64,000 bases of DNA from JADFJB01 sp964464595 (GTDB taxonomy: Bacteria > Zhuqueibacterota > JdFR-76 > DREG01). The notes below the pieces were generated by a model. The model had not been told where the DNA came from. It searched no databases and saw nothing but the letters and a program-made list of their open reading frames with translations. Below, in pieces: positions 62,884 to 64,000 of the stretch (position 1 is the first letter of the stretch; every line of letters starts with the position of its first letter). The DNA lies in assembly GCA_964464595.1 (NCBI GenBank), contig CAYXGW010000004.1, positions 70,721 to 134,720 of the forward strand. Direction: 5' to 3'. Made by a program: the position numbers and the translations under genes.

Positions 62884-63082
62884 ACTCCGCGAGGATCTGC
62901 TTCCAAGCAGACCCAAACAGTGGGTTGTGCATGCGCGTTCAAGTCGACGTCTTCCGAGGAACTCTGTATCTAGAACGGACGTTACGTTAACTCGCTGCGC
63001 CCCCAACCAAGTACCGCTGCTGTTGATCGGTCCGGACATGAAAGACGATAGGAAACATTAGGAGCCCCCCGCTGGAGGACGA

Positions 63083-63721
63083 TCACGGCGCTAAACGCTG
63101 GATTTCCCACAATTGGTCATCATTAAGGGAATACAAAAACCTGTCATTTAAACGGCTTTGCCGGCCTTGCCAGAATTCAAAAGTCTTTGGAACAATTCGA
63201 TAACCACCCCAAAAGCTTGGCAGGGGAATCATACCGTCAGAAAACTTTTTTTTGATCTCCTGAAATTTTATCTCAAGGAATTGCCGCGATGAAATGACCG
63301 AACTTTGCTGAGAAATCCACGCCCCAAGTTGGCTTCCCCTGTCGCGGGATGAAAAATACTTGAATGATTCGGTTGTAGATATCTTTGCAGCGCTACCGGT
63401 TATGGTCACTTGCCGTCCGAGAACTTCCCATAAAAAGAGAATGGCAACATTGGGATTATCATGGATCTGTTTGGCTTTTTTGCTTTCATAATTGGTAAAA
63501 AAGACGAAGCCGTTTGCATCAAACATCTTCAATAATACCGTTCTTATGCTTGGCATTCCCTGGATAGAAGCCGTAGCAAGACTCATTGCATTGGGAAACT
63601 CGATTTCAGTTTCACCGGCTTCTTTAAACCATTTCTCAAACTGTTTAACCGGATCGGGATCAAGGTCTTTCCGGGTTAAGGCATTGTTTTTATAATCTTT
63701 TGGCGAACCTTCAATTTCCAT
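63083..63721 (-). CDS. pdxH: Pyridoxamine 5'-phosphate oxidase
   Basis: 212 residues, full length. It makes pyridoxal 5'-phosphate from PNP/PMP using FMN. Family motifs: MSLATASIQGMPSIRTVLLK, GFVFFTNYESKKAKQI, SRDRGSQLGAWISQQSSVI, PSFWGGYRIVPKTFEFWQGR and the C-terminal end WEIQRLAP. It lies on the opposite strand to its neighbours. Confidence 0.95.
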   Translation of the reverse strand: MEIEGSPKDYKNNALTRKDLDPDPVKQFEKWFKEAGETEIEFPNAMSLATASIQGMPSIRTVLLKMFDANGFVFFTNYESKKAKQIHDNPNVAILFLWEVLGRQVTITGSAAKISTTESFKYFSSRDRGSQLGAWISQQSSVISSRQFLEIKFQEIKKKFSDGMIPLPSFWGGYRIVPKTFEFWQGRQSRLNDRFLYSLNDDQLWEIQRLAP

Positions 63722-63913
63722 TATGTTCTCTTTTTTCTGCTGACATTGAGCAAGGTTTTGTGAATTACAAACTGAAAATCCAACAGGTACGATTGGATGG
63801 TTATTATATACAAAATGAGATTATGGTTTTCAAAGATTATTGGAGAAAGCGTTGGCGTTGTTATTTTTTGATAACTGTTTAGCTATTGGCAATTAGCTGT
63901 TAGCTATTGACAT

Positions 63914-63948
63914 TTAGCTGTTAGCTGTTAGCTGTTAGCTGTTAGCTG
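63914..63948. repeat. 7-bp tandem repeat (TTAGCTG), five copies
   Basis: Five exact units, with degenerate TTAGCTATTG units just upstream (63880-63910). The region from pdxH to the window end has no supported gene. Confidence 0.92.
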
Positions 63949-64000
63949 TGTCTTGTCCTGAAATAGGTTGTCATGTTTGAAGTTATCCACAAACTAATTG

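Noticed and set aside
63953..63975. TGTCCTGAAATAGGTTGTC at the window end, resembling an IS terminal repeat
   Set aside because: No transposase is visible and the sequence ends; the similarity is from memory only.

Overview
The window looks like a chromosome segment of a Gram-negative bacterium of the FCB superphylum, most like the Calditrichota / KSB1 / Ignavibacteria kind. The evidence is two proteins with C-terminal sorting domains of the type IX secretion (T9SS) type carrying the QNYPNPFNP signature, a GWxTD-domain lipoprotein with TPRs, a PorV-like outer-membrane protein, two giant Asp-box (VPS10/sortilin-like) proteins, and two promoter copies that fit the Bacteroidota consensus TTG-N20-TAnnTTTG. 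No rRNA, tRNA or CRISPR array was seen.

Layout. 1-17.9 kb is mostly minus-strand and housekeeping or envelope in character. It holds a left-truncated RsbU-type PP2C phosphatase, an acylase/HD-nuclease/Nudix group, a cell-envelope block (two CYTxMR lipoproteins, a barrel protein, GWxTD-TPR lipoprotein, PorV-like protein), plus-strand tpx, a TonB-ExbB-ExbD set and an MBL-cutA pair. 18-27 kb holds a frameshifted FKBP lipoprotein, an ORFan with an Rx4H motif between 26-bp direct repeats, and two paralogous Asp-box proteins with a small orphan between them. 27-33 kb is a signalling block: Asp-box lipoprotein, histidine kinase, NtrC-type regulator and a single-domain response regulator.

33.4-45.2 kb is a secretion locus. 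It has a T9SS-sorted multidomain protein, a broken SBBP-type fragment, a dockerin + 2xIPT/TIG + subtilisin protein whose signal peptide carries an in-frame TGA, a cohesin protein with a T9SS sorting domain, and a laminin-B-like protein followed by a decayed copy of the cohesin gene's tail. The simplest reading is a surface protease docked through dockerin-cohesin onto a T9SS-exported anchor.

45-64 kb is an accessory zone. It contains an S9 peptidase, a broken CopG-type antitoxin, a matrixin metalloprotease with an MMP-like cysteine switch and six ricin-like repeats, a PadR/HAAS pair with a nested palindromic operator, a radC remnant, an HD-STAND-TPR ATPase, an M23 peptidase, ParDE between two copies of a D-amino-acid-oxidase-like gene, a GC-rich ORFan and pdxH.

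The most striking pattern is that five cargo genes (Rx4H ORFan, CopG antitoxin, laminin-B protein, M23 peptidase, ParDE) each sit between full and partial direct copies of a neighbouring host sequence. Several genes carry single-base lesions. I cannot tell real decay from assembly error without reads.
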